From an uncultured Novosphingobium sp. (GTDB taxonomy: Bacteria > Pseudomonadota > Alphaproteobacteria > Sphingomonadales > Sphingomonadaceae), in NCBI GenBank assembly GCA_946886075.1, contig CAMPHR010000001.1, positions 124,001-188,000 on the forward strand: 64,000 nucleotides of DNA, given 5' to 3'. The notes below the pieces were generated by a model. The model was not told the DNA's origin. It did no database searches and was given only the letters and a program-made list of their open reading frames with translations. How positions within the stretch are numbered: position 1 is the first letter of the stretch; each line of letters opens with the position of its first letter. Below are positions 8,425-17,732 of this stretch, in pieces. The translations under genes and the position numbers were made by a program.

Positions 8425-9785
8425 GGCGCTTCGCCATCCTCGGGTCCCTGACCGCGCTTGCCGCCTGCAATCTCGCGCCAACCTATGAGCGACCGGCTGC
8501 GCCTGTTCCTCCAGCCTGGCCCAGTGGAGCTTCATATCCAGCGCCAGTTTCCGCGGACAAGGCCGGGCTGCCTTGGACGGCGCTGGTCGGCGATCAACGG
8601 CTGCGCACCATCATCGACCGTGCGCTCACCAACAATCGCGACCTTCGCGTGACACTGTCCAACCTACTTGCCGCACGCGCCCAATATCGCATTCAAAGGG
8701 CGGTGCAGTTGCCAACGGTGACGTCGGATACATCCGCCACCTTCTCGCGCCGCAATGACCAACGGCAGGACAGCTACAGCGTAGACATCGGATTCAGCGC
8801 TTTCGAAATCGATCTGTTCGGCCGGTTGCGCAACTTGAGTGAATCGGCGCTGCAATCCTATCTGGCGACCCAGGAGGGCGCGAGGGCGGCACGCATCGCG
8901 CTGGTCGCGGAAACGGCCAGCGCCTATGCTGTGCTCGCCGCCGATCAACAATTGCTTGGTGTCGCCAGAGACACGCTGGCCAGTGCGGAGCGGACGCTGG
9001 CGCTTACCCGATCGCTCAACGGCGTCGGCCTTTCCGGAAAACTGGACGTTCATCAGGCCGAGACCGTAGTGGAGCAGGCACGCTCCGACGTCGCCGCCTC
9101 AGTCACGCAGGTAGCGCAGGACCGCAACGCGCTCGATCTTCTTGCCGGATCGCCGGTCGAAGACGCTCTGTTGCCGCTTTCGCTCTCCTCGCTGATCGGT
9201 TCGACCGCGCAAGTGCCCGCAGGCACCTCTTCCCACGTCTTGCTACAGCGGCCCGACGTTCTGCAAGCGGAGCATCAGCTACAAGCCGCCAATGCCGATA
9301 TCGGTGCGGCACGGGCCGCGATGTTCCCGAGGATCAGCCTGACTTCGGCGATCGGCGTCGCCAGCTCCGCGCTGTCTTCTCTCTTCACGGGGAACGCCTT
9401 CACCTGGTCGGCAACCCCTTCCGCGAGCCTTCCCATTTTCGGTGGCGGCGTCAGGGCCAATGTCGACTTCAGCAAGGCGCAGGAACAAGCGGCGGTCGCC
9501 AGTTATGAGGACGCGATCCAGAGTGCATTCCGCGAAGTGGCGGATGCTCTGGCGCGAGCGGGCACCATAGGGGAGCAGCAGCGCGCCCAGCGGGCCTTGG
9601 TCATTGCGAACGAAAGCGCCTATGCCCTGTCGGAGCAGCGATACCGCGCGGGGATAGATCCCTTCCTGACGACACTCGTCAGCCAAAGGTCGCTCTATTT
9701 GGCGCGACGGAGCGCCATCGCGACGGACCTCGAACTGCTGCAAAACCGCATCACGCTTTACCGGGTTATCGGTGCTGATTTCTAG
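8421..9785 (+). CDS. RND outer-membrane factor, OprM/NodT family lipoprotein
   Basis: 454-residue TolC-like outer-membrane channel, last gene of the first RND operon. A lipoprotein signal with LTALAAC places the modified Cys at residue 15, followed by the NodT-family start NLAPTYERPAAPVP. Two repeats of the outer-membrane efflux domain follow, with the characteristic FEIDLFGRLRNLSE segment and the late LPIFGGGVRANVDFSKAQ and YRAGIDPFLTTL motifs. Start overlaps the pump stop (ATGA). A hairpin lies just behind the stop. Confidence 0.94.
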   Translation: MRRFAILGSLTALAACNLAPTYERPAAPVPPAWPSGASYPAPVSADKAGLPWTALVGDQRLRTIIDRALTNNRDLRVTLSNLLAARAQYRIQRAVQLPTVTSDTSATFSRRNDQRQDSYSVDIGFSAFEIDLFGRLRNLSESALQSYLATQEGARAARIALVAETASAYAVLAADQQLLGVARDTLASAERTLALTRSLNGVGLSGKLDVHQAETVVEQARSDVAASVTQVAQDRNALDLLAGSPVEDALLPLSLSSLIGSTAQVPAGTSSHVLLQRPDVLQAEHQLQAANADIGAARAAMFPRISLTSAIGVASSALSSLFTGNAFTWSATPSASLPIFGGGVRANVDFSKAQEQAAVASYEDAIQSAFREVADALARAGTIGEQQRAQRALVIANESAYALSEQRYRAGIDPFLTTLVSQRSLYLARRSAIATDLELLQNRITLYRVIGADF

Positions 9786-9809
9786 GGCGAGCGCAGACTA
9801 CGACCAACG

Positions 9810-9828
9810 CTGATCGCCAAGCGATCAG
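9810..9828 (+). terminator. Hairpin behind RND operon
   Basis: A perfect 8-bp stem, CTGATCGC, loop CAA, GCGATCAG, lies 25 bases after the outer-membrane factor stop. There is no T-run, so it may be a Rho-independent terminator without a U tract, or an mRNA 3'-end stabiliser. Confidence 0.4.
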
Positions 9829-9852
9829 GCGGATCGAAGCTTCGTAGTTAAT

Positions 9853-9867
9853 TGCTAATGACTTGCA
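9853..9867 (+). promoter_or_regulatory. Candidate Fur-type operator
   Basis: The near-palindrome TGCTAATGACTTGCA lies 30 bases before the first gene of the DUF3649/PepSY/DUF3325 operon. It resembles the alphaproteobacterial Fur/Irr-class pattern of TGC...GCA arms around an AAT-rich centre. The downstream genes belong to families normally found next to ferric-siderophore receptors, which fits iron control. The assignment is by motif resemblance only. Confidence 0.4.
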
Positions 9868-9896
9868 TCATACCCCCATCGCGGTATGAGTGGGCC

Positions 9897-10217
9897 ATGA
9901 ACGCGATGTCCAGATCATCTGCTCCAAAGCGCTGGAGCCGCATCCTTCTGGCAGGGCCAGGCGCGATCTGCGTCACGATCATCGTCATGGCGGGAATGAC
10001 CTTGTGGTTGCCTGGTGGACGTGCAGGAATCGACAATCTGGTCCTGCCGCTTGTGCTCGCGCCACTGATTTGGGCTGTGCTTTTCTTTCACGCATGTCTG
10101 GATCGTAGTATTGGCCGCGTCGCTCTGGTGGCTCTCGCGCTGCTGCTATCGCATGGGGGACTGCTTGCGCATAAATGGGCGAACCTGCCTTCCACAGCAA
10201 AGGAGGGAGGCAAATGA
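9897..10217 (+). CDS. DUF3649-like small membrane protein (iron-associated)
   Basis: 106-residue hydrophobic protein with three membrane segments: ILLAGPGAICVTIIVMAGMTL, LVLPLVLAPLIWAVLFFHA and RVALVALALLLSHGGLLA. Size, topology and position before a PepSY protein and a DUF3325-like protein match the DUF3649 'iron transporter' component of siderophore-linked operons; primary sequence similarity was judged by eye only. The start could be ATG 9897 or 9906. Its stop overlaps the PepSY gene start (ATGA). Biochemical role is unknown; assistance with ferric-siderophore reduction or inner-membrane passage is the usual suggestion. Confidence 0.6.
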   Translation: MNAMSRSSAPKRWSRILLAGPGAICVTIIVMAGMTLWLPGGRAGIDNLVLPLVLAPLIWAVLFFHACLDRSIGRVALVALALLLSHGGLLAHKWANLPSTAKEGGK

Positions 10218-11797
10218 TCCATCTTCCCAAGAATGAAACGAAGCTGATGGTGGCAGTCCATGGCTGGTCCGGCATATTGCTCGGGCTCGTCCTCTATGCC
10301 GTAGTCCTGACCGGCACGGCAGCGGTGTTCGCAGAGGAAATCGGGACCTGGTCATCCGGCCATATTTCCACCACATCGGCCTTTGAGCGGCCGATCGGGC
10401 AGAGCGTCGAGGCACTGGGAAGCCAAACCCCTGCGAAATATCATGAAGGCGTCGATCTCTTCGAGGTAGGCGATCATGATCTGGGCGCCTTCTTTCACCG
10501 GCATGAGATCGACCCGGACGGGGAACTGGTAAGCAGAGGCATTTTCTACAGGATCGGCAGCAACGGCCAGGTTATCGATCGTCAAGCTGGCACCAGCGAA
10601 GAGGTTTTTGGTCCGCGCAATGACGACGCACTCAGCCATTTCTTGGTCGATACCCATGTGCGTTTGCACCTGCCCAATCCTTGGGGCTTGCTACTGACCG
10701 GTATAATTGGGCTGGCGATGCTGGTTGCGGCGGTGTCGGGCCTCATGATCCACCGCCATCTGTTCAAGGATATATTTACCTTGCGGCGGAAGGCGAACCC
10801 GGTGCTGTTCAACCGCGACAGGCACAGCCTCGCTGGCACATGGAGCTTGCCCTTCGCCTTCATTCTTGCCTTCACTGGCAGCTTCTTCTCCTTCTTTGGT
10901 ACGGTCGGCGTCCCGATCGTCGCAATGGCGGCCTTTGGCGGAGACGTTCAGGCTCTCAACAGCAGCGTCTTCGGCAATCCGGGGAAAGCTGATCCCCGCC
11001 CCGTCCCAACCAGCGGCCTCGACAAGATCACGCAAAATGCGATCCAGCGCACCGGCGAGATACCCACCTTTGTCACGGTAGAAAATTTTGGCCGCGCCGA
11101 TGCCAAGGTGACGACGTTCCACCCGCCGGAGAAAGGCGGCGTTCTCCCCATCAGCCTGCTATATGACGGCGCGGATGGCCGTTTTGAAAAGGTGAAGCCG
11201 CTGATCGGAACACAGCCCTCAGCCGGTGGCGCCTTGGCGGGGATCATGTCGCCGCTGCACTTTGGCAACTTTGCGGGCATATTGTCGAAAGCGGTCTGGT
11301 TCGGGCTTGGTTTTGCCATGTGCTATGTAACCCTGACCGGGCTTCGCCTGTGGGTAGTCCGCCGCGCGAATGAGACAAGGTCTCTGGGCTGGCTCGACCG
11401 GATGGTGACGATCGTCGGACTTGGCCTGCCCTTTGCGCTGCTTTGTACGGCTGTTGCTTTCCTTTGCACGACCTCGTCCGGAACGGCGCTTTTCTGGACA
11501 CCGGCCGGTTTCCTGATTGCTTCCGCTCTGGTGATAGTTGGCGGAGCATTGATCGCGGACCGGGCGAGGTTCGGCGTCCTACTCGAAGGCGGCATGGGCA
11601 TATTGATGCTCATACTGCCGCCACTCCGCCTGATCACGGGTGGGCCCGGATGGATCACCGCCATCGGGCAAGGTCAGCCTATCATCGCTGCCGTGGATAT
11701 CGCTCTTCTGCTGGCGGGCGTCTGGATGCTTGCGCGTGTACTGCCGCGACGCGCGCGGCGTACCGGCAGCGAACCGCTGCTTCAGGCGGCCGAATGA
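10214..11797 (+). CDS. PepSY-TM domain protein, putative iron-siderophore reductase/permease
   Basis: 527-residue inner-membrane protein. The first helix follows VHGWSGILLGLVLYAVVLTGTA; the signature LLTGIIGLAMLVAAVSGLMIHR and RDRHSLAGTWSLPFAFILAFTG segments with membrane-embedded His residues are typical of PepSY_TM proteins, some of which reduce ferric siderophores in the periplasm. Further helices occupy the C-terminus. The start at 10214 is supported by a strong AGGAGGGAGG site just upstream and by overlap with the preceding stop. It overlaps the DUF3325-like gene by four bases. Confidence 0.85.
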   Translation: MIHLPKNETKLMVAVHGWSGILLGLVLYAVVLTGTAAVFAEEIGTWSSGHISTTSAFERPIGQSVEALGSQTPAKYHEGVDLFEVGDHDLGAFFHRHEIDPDGELVSRGIFYRIGSNGQVIDRQAGTSEEVFGPRNDDALSHFLVDTHVRLHLPNPWGLLLTGIIGLAMLVAAVSGLMIHRHLFKDIFTLRRKANPVLFNRDRHSLAGTWSLPFAFILAFTGSFFSFFGTVGVPIVAMAAFGGDVQALNSSVFGNPGKADPRPVPTSGLDKITQNAIQRTGEIPTFVTVENFGRADAKVTTFHPPEKGGVLPISLLYDGADGRFEKVKPLIGTQPSAGGALAGIMSPLHFGNFAGILSKAVWFGLGFAMCYVTLTGLRLWVVRRANETRSLGWLDRMVTIVGLGLPFALLCTAVAFLCTTSSGTALFWTPAGFLIASALVIVGGALIADRARFGVLLEGGMGILMLILPPLRLITGGPGWITAIGQGQPIIAAVDIALLLAGVWMLARVLPRRARRTGSEPLLQAAE

Positions 11798-12066
11798 TGA
11801 TCGGGCTGGTGTTTGCCGCGACGGCGCTGTCCGCATGCCTGCTCATCCTCCTAGGCCTTGGCGATCCCAAGCGAAGGCGGGCGGCTGGGCTGGCCGGGGG
11901 TCATGGTCGGGCACCGCGCTACATTTATATGCTTGGCGCACTGGCGCCAGGGGTGCTTATCGCCTTCACCGGCGATGCCGCGATGTGGCTGATCTGGTTT
12001 GGTGGCTGTGCCGTGGCAGGTTGGCTTGTTGCGCTTTGGCTGGCCCAGTCCGGCAGGCAGCGCTAG
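11794..12066 (+). CDS. DUF3325-like small membrane protein
   Basis: 90-residue protein with three hydrophobic segments separated by a basic loop (LGLGDPKRRRAAGLAGG). DUF3325 proteins have this size and a characteristic xSDRHR/GDPKRR-type loop and occur at the end of PepSY iron operons, exactly as here. The ATG overlaps the PepSY stop. Function unknown; membership is inferred from context and pattern. Confidence 0.65.
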   Translation: MMIGLVFAATALSACLLILLGLGDPKRRRAAGLAGGHGRAPRYIYMLGALAPGVLIAFTGDAAMWLIWFGGCAVAGWLVALWLAQSGRQR

Positions 12067-12114
12067 CGTAACAATGGACAGTCTCTGAGCTTTTTTCGCT
12101 GCTGAGGCGCATTG

Positions 12115-12939
12115 TCATGGCATGCGAGGCGTGACCACGCGAAGGCGACGGTAGCGGGCTTCAACCAGGCTGAACAACCCGAAAAGCGCCAATCCAGCGG
12201 CCACGATCAGCAGCAGGATCGGCCCATGGTCCTGCTCGCGCAAATGCCTGAGCGCCGCGCCCAGCCCACCCGCCTCATCAGGATTGTGATGAAGCACCAC
12301 GTTGATCAAGAACCATCCGATCATAGCAAAGACCAATGCGCGCGCGGCATATCCGATCCGGCCGAGCCAGCGAACCTGCAGGGGTGCAGGAACATCGCCT
12401 CCCAGTTCATCAAAGCGCGCCTTATAGGCTTTCACAGCCTGAGCTGCCGCCGTCGCCAATAACCCTGCCGCCACCAGAGCCAGCAGAACAGGCCCCGCGG
12501 GCTGTTCGAGCAACCAGGCTGACCAGCTTTGCGCAGCCTGATCTCCAGGACTGCCGCCAGCAGGCGCAGCCTTCCGCATGGCAAGCTTTGCGGCCGCTAC
12601 CGCCAAGCCGGTATGTATGATCCCGCTCACGGCATAACCGGCGCGTTCAAACCGACCCTTCATGTCCTGACCCTTATGTTCAGGGTCCAGGGCCGCTTCC
12701 GTCAGCCGCCAGAAAGCATAGCCAGCAAAGCCCAGCGCACAAAGGATGAGTAGCGCCTTTCCGAACGGCGCTTCCGCGACCGTGCCCATCACACCCTGGT
12801 TATCGCTTGGCCGTCCGCCATTGAGCGCTGCGTCCATGGCGAACACGCCGATCAGCAAATAGACCACACCACGCGCGGCAAAACCAAGCCGCGCCAGAAC
12901 AGTCAGCCAACCCGCAGGGTCTTTTCGCATCATCTTCAT
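12115..12939 (-). CDS. DUF1206 family membrane protein
   Basis: About 274 residues with six predicted membrane helices arranged as three similar pairs: ARLGFAARGVVYLLIGVFAM, ERAGYAVSGIIHTGLAVAAA and GRIGYAARALVFAMIGWFLI each open with a GYAARG-like motif. This triplicated arrangement is the hallmark of DUF1206, whose function is unknown. Three in-frame ATGs (12945, 12939, 12933) follow a GGAGGAG site; 12939 has the best spacing. Gene order is convergent with the PepSY operon and divergent from the SIMPL gene. Confidence 0.85.
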   Translation of the reverse strand: MKMMRKDPAGWLTVLARLGFAARGVVYLLIGVFAMDAALNGGRPSDNQGVMGTVAEAPFGKALLILCALGFAGYAFWRLTEAALDPEHKGQDMKGRFERAGYAVSGIIHTGLAVAAAKLAMRKAAPAGGSPGDQAAQSWSAWLLEQPAGPVLLALVAAGLLATAAAQAVKAYKARFDELGGDVPAPLQVRWLGRIGYAARALVFAMIGWFLINVVLHHNPDEAGGLGAALRHLREQDHGPILLLIVAAGLALFGLFSLVEARYRRLRVVTPRMP

Positions 12940-13058
12940 CTGCATCTCCTCCGGCGGCAACGCGGGGAAGCCGCCGAAGTTGCTGCGACCATAGATTGGA
13001 TCATGCAACTCGATGCCCGGCCAGACGTTGCGCTTTGGCAACGGTCCAGGAGACGCTG

Positions 13059-13835
13059 ATGAAATGCTTTGCTTTTCTGATTGCCGCCGTGGGAGGAGCC
13101 TCGGCGGCTCAGGCACAAATTCCTGCGACGGCACCGGTTCTCACAACGGATGAGACGCTGCTGGTCGTCAGTGGCGAGGGGCAAAGCCGTCAGGTGCCGG
13201 ATCTCGCCATCTTCTCAGCAGGGGTGGTGACGCAAGGGAAGACGGGCGGTGAAGCTCTGGCGGCCAATGCCACGCGCATGGATGAGGTCATCAAGGCCCT
13301 GAAGCGCGCGGGCATCGGAGATCGCGACATCCAAACCTCCGCGCTATCGCTTCAACCGCAATATTCCAATCCTGAACAGGAAGCGCAATTAAGGGCCCGG
13401 ATGACGCGCGAACCCTATGTCGCACCCGTTCAGCCAGAGCCGCCGCGCATCATCGGCTATGAAGCGCGCAACAATGTGCAGGTGCGCGTCCGGAAGTTGG
13501 GCGAGATGGGGCGCATCATCGATACGCTGGTATCGGCAGGCGCCAATCAGGTGGATGGCCCGTCCTTCACGCTGGATGATCCCAAAGCTGCATTGGACGA
13601 GGCGAGGGTCGCGGCGGTCAAAGATGCGCGCGCGCGAGGGGAACTTTACGCCCGTGCCGCAGGGCTCAGGATTTCGCGGACCATTTCGATCAGCGAAGGC
13701 GGCGGCTATTATCCGGTTCAGCCCATCATGGTGACGGGCCGTATGGCGGGGGCGCCGCCTCCGCCAAGTCCTGTCGCACCGGGCGAACTGACTTTAGGCG
13801 CGACCGTTTCGGTGCAATTTGCCTTGACAAAATGA
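13059..13835 (+). CDS. SIMPL domain (DUF541) periplasmic protein
   Basis: 258-residue exported protein. The signal peptide ends near AAQAQ. The body begins with LLVVSGEGQSRQVPDLAIFSAGV, the usual opening of SIMPL/DUF541 proteins (BP26, YggE), and contains the Q-T-S-x-L-S-L-x-P element, VDGPSFTLDDPK and the LDEARVAAVKDARARGELYA helix. Relatives form ring-like periplasmic assemblies linked to oxidative-stress protection; that role is inferred. The start is set by the signal peptide and an AGGAGA site 5 bases upstream. Confidence 0.87.
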   Translation: MKCFAFLIAAVGGASAAQAQIPATAPVLTTDETLLVVSGEGQSRQVPDLAIFSAGVVTQGKTGGEALAANATRMDEVIKALKRAGIGDRDIQTSALSLQPQYSNPEQEAQLRARMTREPYVAPVQPEPPRIIGYEARNNVQVRVRKLGEMGRIIDTLVSAGANQVDGPSFTLDDPKAALDEARVAAVKDARARGELYARAAGLRISRTISISEGGGYYPVQPIMVTGRMAGAPPPPSPVAPGELTLGATVSVQFALTK

Positions 13836-13842
13836 ACTTTTT

Positions 13843-13867
13843 GCCACGCCGCACTGGGCGGCGTGGC
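13843..13867. terminator. Hairpin between convergent SIMPL and cysQ genes
   Basis: A perfect 10-bp stem (GCCACGCCGC / GCGGCGTGGC) with a five-base loop sits midway between two converging stops. A short T-run lies on the left side only, so it does not form a classical U-tail for either strand. It may still separate both transcripts. Confidence 0.45.
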
Positions 13868-13875
13868 ACGATAAT

Positions 13876-14649
13876 TCAGTCGCTGACCTGCACCTCGCTG
13901 ATGAGGCTCAACACCTGCTGCGCATGTTCCTTTCGGCAGATCAGCAGGTCCGGCAGATACACGTCCTCCTGATTGTAGACCAACGGACTGCCATCGATCC
14001 GCGAGCAGTGCAGGCCGTGCGCCTTCGCCACCGCGACAGGCGCCATGCTGTCCCATTCATATTGGCCGCCCGAATGAAGGTAGATGTCCGCCTGACCCAG
14101 GATCACGGCCATCGCCTTTGCGCCTGCCGATCCCATCGGTACCAGCTGGGCATCGAGCCGTTCCGCTACGGCAACCGCTTCTTTCGCAGGACGCGTCCGC
14201 GACACGACCATTCGAAGCTTGTCCGGAGCCGCCGGAACAGGCCGCGGCTGATCGGACCGCAGCACGGTGCCCCCGCCGGTGCCGGTGAGGTCAAGACCCG
14301 GCAGCGCAACGGCACCCAGCACCGCCTCGCCATCGACAGCCATGCCGACATGCACTGCCCAATCGGCCCGCTCTTCGCCATATTCGCGGGTGCCATCGAC
14401 CGGATCGACGATCCAGACGCGGCTCTTGGCGAGCCGTTCCGGATTGTCCTTCTCTTCTTCGGACAGTAGGCCGTCCTCGGACCGCACCTCCCGCAGAGCA
14501 TGGACGAGGAACTGGTTGGCGGTCTGGTCGCCCGCCTTGCCCAGAGCCTTCGGGCTGAACAACCCCGAAGCACGCACGTTGATCAGGATCCGACCCGCGA
14601 CCTCCGCGAGGTGCGCGGCCAGATCGCCATCGTTCATCACGTCGCTCAT
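13876..14649 (-). CDS. cysQ: CysQ, 3'(2'),5'-bisphosphate nucleotidase
   Basis: 257-residue inositol-monophosphatase-fold enzyme that removes the 3'-phosphate from PAP (by-product of sulfate reduction) and can act on PAPS. Metal-binding motifs are visible: [10 protein letters not shown], then [14 protein letters not shown] (the DPxDGT signature), and a late [19 protein letters not shown]. It is the last gene of cysD-cysNC-cysQ and its ATG overlaps the cysNC stop by four bases, matching a role in recycling the product of the pathway. Confidence 0.93.
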   Translation of the reverse strand: MSDVMNDGDLAAHLAEVAGRILINVRASGLFSPKALGKAGDQTANQFLVHALREVRSEDGLLSEEEKDNPERLAKSRVWIVDPVDGTREYGEERADWAVHVGMAVDGEAVLGAVALPGLDLTGTGGGTVLRSDQPRPVPAAPDKLRMVVSRTRPAKEAVAVAERLDAQLVPMGSAGAKAMAVILGQADIYLHSGGQYEWDSMAPVAVAKAHGLHCSRIDGSPLVYNQEDVYLPDLLICRKEHAQQVLSLISEVQVSD

Positions 14650-16559
14650 GGGATCAGCCTCGCGACGATCAGGTCCGCCGCTTCCTCAGCCGTCAGCGAC
14701 GTCGTGTCGATGCGGATCTCCGGATCTTCCGGCGCCTCATAGGGGCTGTCGATGCCGGTGAAGTTCTTGAGATCTCCCGACCGCGCCTTCTTGTAGAGGC
14801 CCTTGACGTCGCGCGCCTCAGCCTCAGCCAGCGGGGTATCGATGTGCACCTCGATAAACTCGCCGGGCTGCATCATCTGCCGCACCATCTCACGCTCCGA
14901 CCGGAAGGGCGAGATGAAGGCGGTGATGACGATGAGGCCCGCGTCGGTCATCAGCTTAGCGACTTCGCCCACGCGGCGGATATTCTCCACGCGGTCGGCA
15001 TCGGTGAAGCCGAGATCCTTGTTGAGGCCATGACGCACATTGTCGCCGTCGAGCAGGAAGGTATGGCGGTTCATCCGCGCCAGCTTCTTTTCGACGAGGT
15101 TGGCGATGGTCGATTTGCCCGCACCCGAAAGCCCGGTGAACCACAGCACGGCAGGCTTCTGGTTCTTGAGGCCCGAATGGAACTCACGAGTGACATCGGT
15201 CGCCTGCCAGTGGACATTCTGTGCCCGCCGCAGCGAGAAGTGCAACATGCCCGCAGCTACCGTGGCGTTGGTGATCTTATCGACCAGAATGAAGCCGCCC
15301 AACGTCCGGTTCTGTTCATAGGGCTCGAACACGATCTGCTTGTCGGTGGACAGGTTCGCGACACCGATGGCGTTGAGGTCCAGCGTCTTGGCCGCCAGAT
15401 GCTCCATCGTGTTGACGTTCACCTGATATTTCGGGTGCTGCACCGTCGCGGTGACGGTCTGCGTCCCGACCTTCAGCCAGTAAGGACGGCCCGGCAGCAT
15501 TTCCTCGTCCGCCATCCACACGATCGTGGCTTCGAACTGGTCAGCGGCCTGCGGCGCATTGTCGGCGAGCGCGATCACGTCGCCGCGCGAGCAGTCAATC
15601 TCGTCAGCAAAGCAGATCGTTACCGACTGCCCTGCGACAGCCTGATCCAGATCGCCGTCCAGCGTCACGACGCGGGTGACGGTGCTGGTCTTGCCCGAGG
15701 GCAACACGCGGATCGCATCGCCCGGTTTCACGGTACCGGTGGCGATCAGACCCGAAAAGCCGCGGAAGTCGAGGTTCGGCCGGTTCACCCATTGCACCGG
15801 CATACGGAACGGCTTGTCCGCGTCGGTCGCGCTGTTGACTTCGACTGTTTCCAGATGCTCGATCAGGGCCGGGCCCTTGTACCAGGGCGTGTTATCCGAC
15901 GGGCCGGTGATGTTGTCGCCCTTGAAGCCGGAAATCGGCATCGGCACGAAATGTTCGATACCGATCGAGCGGGCGAATTCGGTATATTCCTTGACGATGC
16001 TGTCATAGACCGCCTGGTCATAATCGACCAGGTCCATCTTGTTCACCGCCAGCACGATGTTCTTGATGCCTATCAGGTGCGCCAGATAGCTGTGACGCTT
16101 GGTCTGGGTCAGCACGCCCTTGCGCGCGTCGATCAGGATGACGGCGAGGTCGGCGGTCGATGCGCCGGTCACCATGTTGCGCGTATATTGTTCATGGCCG
16201 GGGGTGTCGGCGACAATGAACTTGCGCTTTTCGGTCCCGAAGAAGCGATAGGCCACGTCGATCGTGATGCCCTGCTCGCGCTCGGCGGCGAGGCCATCGA
16301 CCAGCAGTGCGAAGTCGATCTCCTGCCCCTGCGTGCCGACCTTCTTGGAGTCCGCTTCCAGCGCAGCGAGCTGATCTTCGAAGATCATCTTGCTGTCATA
16401 GAGCAGGCGGCCGATCAGCGTGGACTTGCCATCGTCCACCGACCCGCAGGTGATGAAACGCAGCATCGTCTTGTGCTCATGCACCTTCAGATATTCGTCG
16501 ATATCCTCGGCAATGAGGGCATCGGTCTTGTAAATGGGTTCGTCGAGAGTGTCGGTCAT
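14646..16559 (-). CDS. cysNC: CysNC, fused sulfate adenylyltransferase large subunit and APS kinase
   Basis: 637-residue bifunctional enzyme. The N-terminal GTPase half has G1 GSVDDGKST at about 39-47, DTPGHEQY and NKMD, followed by EF-Tu-like barrels. With CysD it makes adenosine phosphosulfate. The C-terminal third is APS kinase with P-loop GLSGAGKST at about 473-481, [12 protein letters not shown] and [13 protein letters not shown]. The start at ATG 16559 ([11 protein letters not shown]) is preferred over an upstream in-frame ATG. A palindromic repeat lies between it and cysD. Confidence 0.96.
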   Translation of the reverse strand: MTDTLDEPIYKTDALIAEDIDEYLKVHEHKTMLRFITCGSVDDGKSTLIGRLLYDSKMIFEDQLAALEADSKKVGTQGQEIDFALLVDGLAAEREQGITIDVAYRFFGTEKRKFIVADTPGHEQYTRNMVTGASTADLAVILIDARKGVLTQTKRHSYLAHLIGIKNIVLAVNKMDLVDYDQAVYDSIVKEYTEFARSIGIEHFVPMPISGFKGDNITGPSDNTPWYKGPALIEHLETVEVNSATDADKPFRMPVQWVNRPNLDFRGFSGLIATGTVKPGDAIRVLPSGKTSTVTRVVTLDGDLDQAVAGQSVTICFADEIDCSRGDVIALADNAPQAADQFEATIVWMADEEMLPGRPYWLKVGTQTVTATVQHPKYQVNVNTMEHLAAKTLDLNAIGVANLSTDKQIVFEPYEQNRTLGGFILVDKITNATVAAGMLHFSLRRAQNVHWQATDVTREFHSGLKNQKPAVLWFTGLSGAGKSTIANLVEKKLARMNRHTFLLDGDNVRHGLNKDLGFTDADRVENIRRVGEVAKLMTDAGLIVITAFISPFRSEREMVRQMMQPGEFIEVHIDTPLAEAEARDVKGLYKKARSGDLKNFTGIDSPYEAPEDPEIRIDTTSLTAEEAADLIVARLIP

Positions 16560-16570
16560 TTCATCTGTCC

Positions 16571-16658
16571 CGTCATGCCAACGCAAGCTGGCATCTCGTT
16601 GATCTGAGGGAAGGTTCGGCTTGGAGGCACGAGACCCCAGCCTGCGCTGGGGCTGACG
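16571..16658. repeat. Palindromic repeat element between cysD and cysNC
   Basis: Two related arms face each other: 16571-16597 (begins CGTCATGCCAACGC, ends GGCATCTC) and 16631-16658 (begins GAGACCCCAGCC, ends GGCTGACG). Each arm is itself a hairpin (TGCCA...TGGCA and CCCCAGC-CTGC-GCTGGGG). The whole can fold as a long imperfect hairpin with about 33 bases between arms. The form suggests a small non-coding repeat of the REP/MITE kind; copies elsewhere cannot be checked here. Confidence 0.6.
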
Positions 16659-16688
16659 CTTCGGAACGCTTGCGCATTCCGTGGCGCG

Positions 16689-17600
16689 TCAAAAATAACC
16701 TTCCTGCTTCTTCTTCTCCATGCCTGCGCCGCCAGCATCCTTGTCGATGGCGCGGCCCTGGCGTTCGGACGTGGTGGTCAGGAGCGTTTCCTGAATGACC
16801 TCGGGAAGCGTCTTCGCCTCGCTCTCCACCGCGCCGGTCAGCGGGTAGCAGCCCAGCGTGCGGAAACGGATCGACCGCATCACCGGCGTTTCGCCTTCCT
16901 TCAGCGGGAAGCGTTCGTCATCCACCATCAGCAGCATGCCGTCACGCTCGACGGTCGGGCGTTCCTCCGCGAAATAGAGCGGCACGATCGGCACATTGTT
17001 AAGGTGGATATACTGCCAGATGTCCAGCTCGGTCCAGTTGCTGATCGGGAAGACGCGGATGCTTTCACCCTTGTTCTTCTTGGCGTTGTAGAGGTTCCAG
17101 AGTTCCGGACGCTGGTTCTTCGGGTCCCAGCCATGCGAAGCCGTGCGGAAGGAGAAGATGCGCTCCTTGGCGCGGCTCTTTTCCTCGTCGCGGCGCGCGC
17201 CGCCAAAGGCTGCGTCAAAGCCATAAAGGTCGAGCGCCTGCTTCAAACCTTCGGTCTTCCACATGTCGGTGTGCAGGGCGCCATGATCGAACGGATTGAT
17301 CCCGCGTTCCTGCGCTTCCGGATTTTGATAGACCAGCAGCTCCATGCCGCTTTCCTTGGCCATGCGATCGCGCAGCTTGTACATTTCCTGGAACTTCCAG
17401 GTCGTATCGACATGCAGCAGCGGAAATGGCGGCGGCGAGGGATAGAATGCCTTGCGGGCCAGATGCAGCATCACCGCCGAATCCTTGCCCACGGAATATA
17501 GCATGACCGGCTTTTCAGCCTCGGCCACAACCTCTCTCAAAATATGGATGCTCTCCGCCTCCAGGCGCGCCAGATGGGTGAGCGTGTTTTTATCTGTCAT
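16689..17600 (-). CDS. cysD: CysD, sulfate adenylyltransferase small subunit
   Basis: 303-residue PP-loop ATP-sulfurylase subunit, normal length. [18 protein letters not shown] carries the PP-motif, followed by [36 protein letters not shown] and the late [16 protein letters not shown]. It ends in KKKQEGYF, the usual CysD C-terminus. Start ATG 17600 fits family starts ([20 protein letters not shown]). First gene of the sulfate-activation operon, with cysNC 129 bases downstream. Confidence 0.96.
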   Translation of the reverse strand: MTDKNTLTHLARLEAESIHILREVVAEAEKPVMLYSVGKDSAVMLHLARKAFYPSPPPFPLLHVDTTWKFQEMYKLRDRMAKESGMELLVYQNPEAQERGINPFDHGALHTDMWKTEGLKQALDLYGFDAAFGGARRDEEKSRAKERIFSFRTASHGWDPKNQRPELWNLYNAKKNKGESIRVFPISNWTELDIWQYIHLNNVPIVPLYFAEERPTVERDGMLLMVDDERFPLKEGETPVMRSIRFRTLGCYPLTGAVESEAKTLPEVIQETLLTTTSERQGRAIDKDAGGAGMEKKKQEGYF

Positions 17601-17653
17601 CGTCGTTCCAGCCTTTCGATGCTCCAAATGACAGAAGGCGCGAATCATCAAAC

Positions 17654-17667
17654 CTCCCAAATGGGAG
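17654..17667. promoter_or_regulatory. Palindrome upstream of cysD, candidate operator
   Basis: CTCCCA-AA-TGGGAG lies 53 bases before the cysD start, in the 132-bp gap between the tetR stop and cysD. A site of this shape would suit a dimeric repressor such as an Rrf2-type sulfur regulator, but the regulator is unknown. Confidence 0.4.
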
Positions 17668-17732
17668 AAAGATGTTTTTCGTAACGACAGGCGAATGTTT
17701 GATGGGGTAGAGGGGAGCGAAGTGTCCCGGAT

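Noticed and set aside
14844..16607. Long open frame (587 codons) antisense to cysNC
   Set aside because: It mirrors the codon bias of cysNC on the opposite strand, is rich in His/Arg/Asp typical of antisense shadows, and has no recognisable domain.
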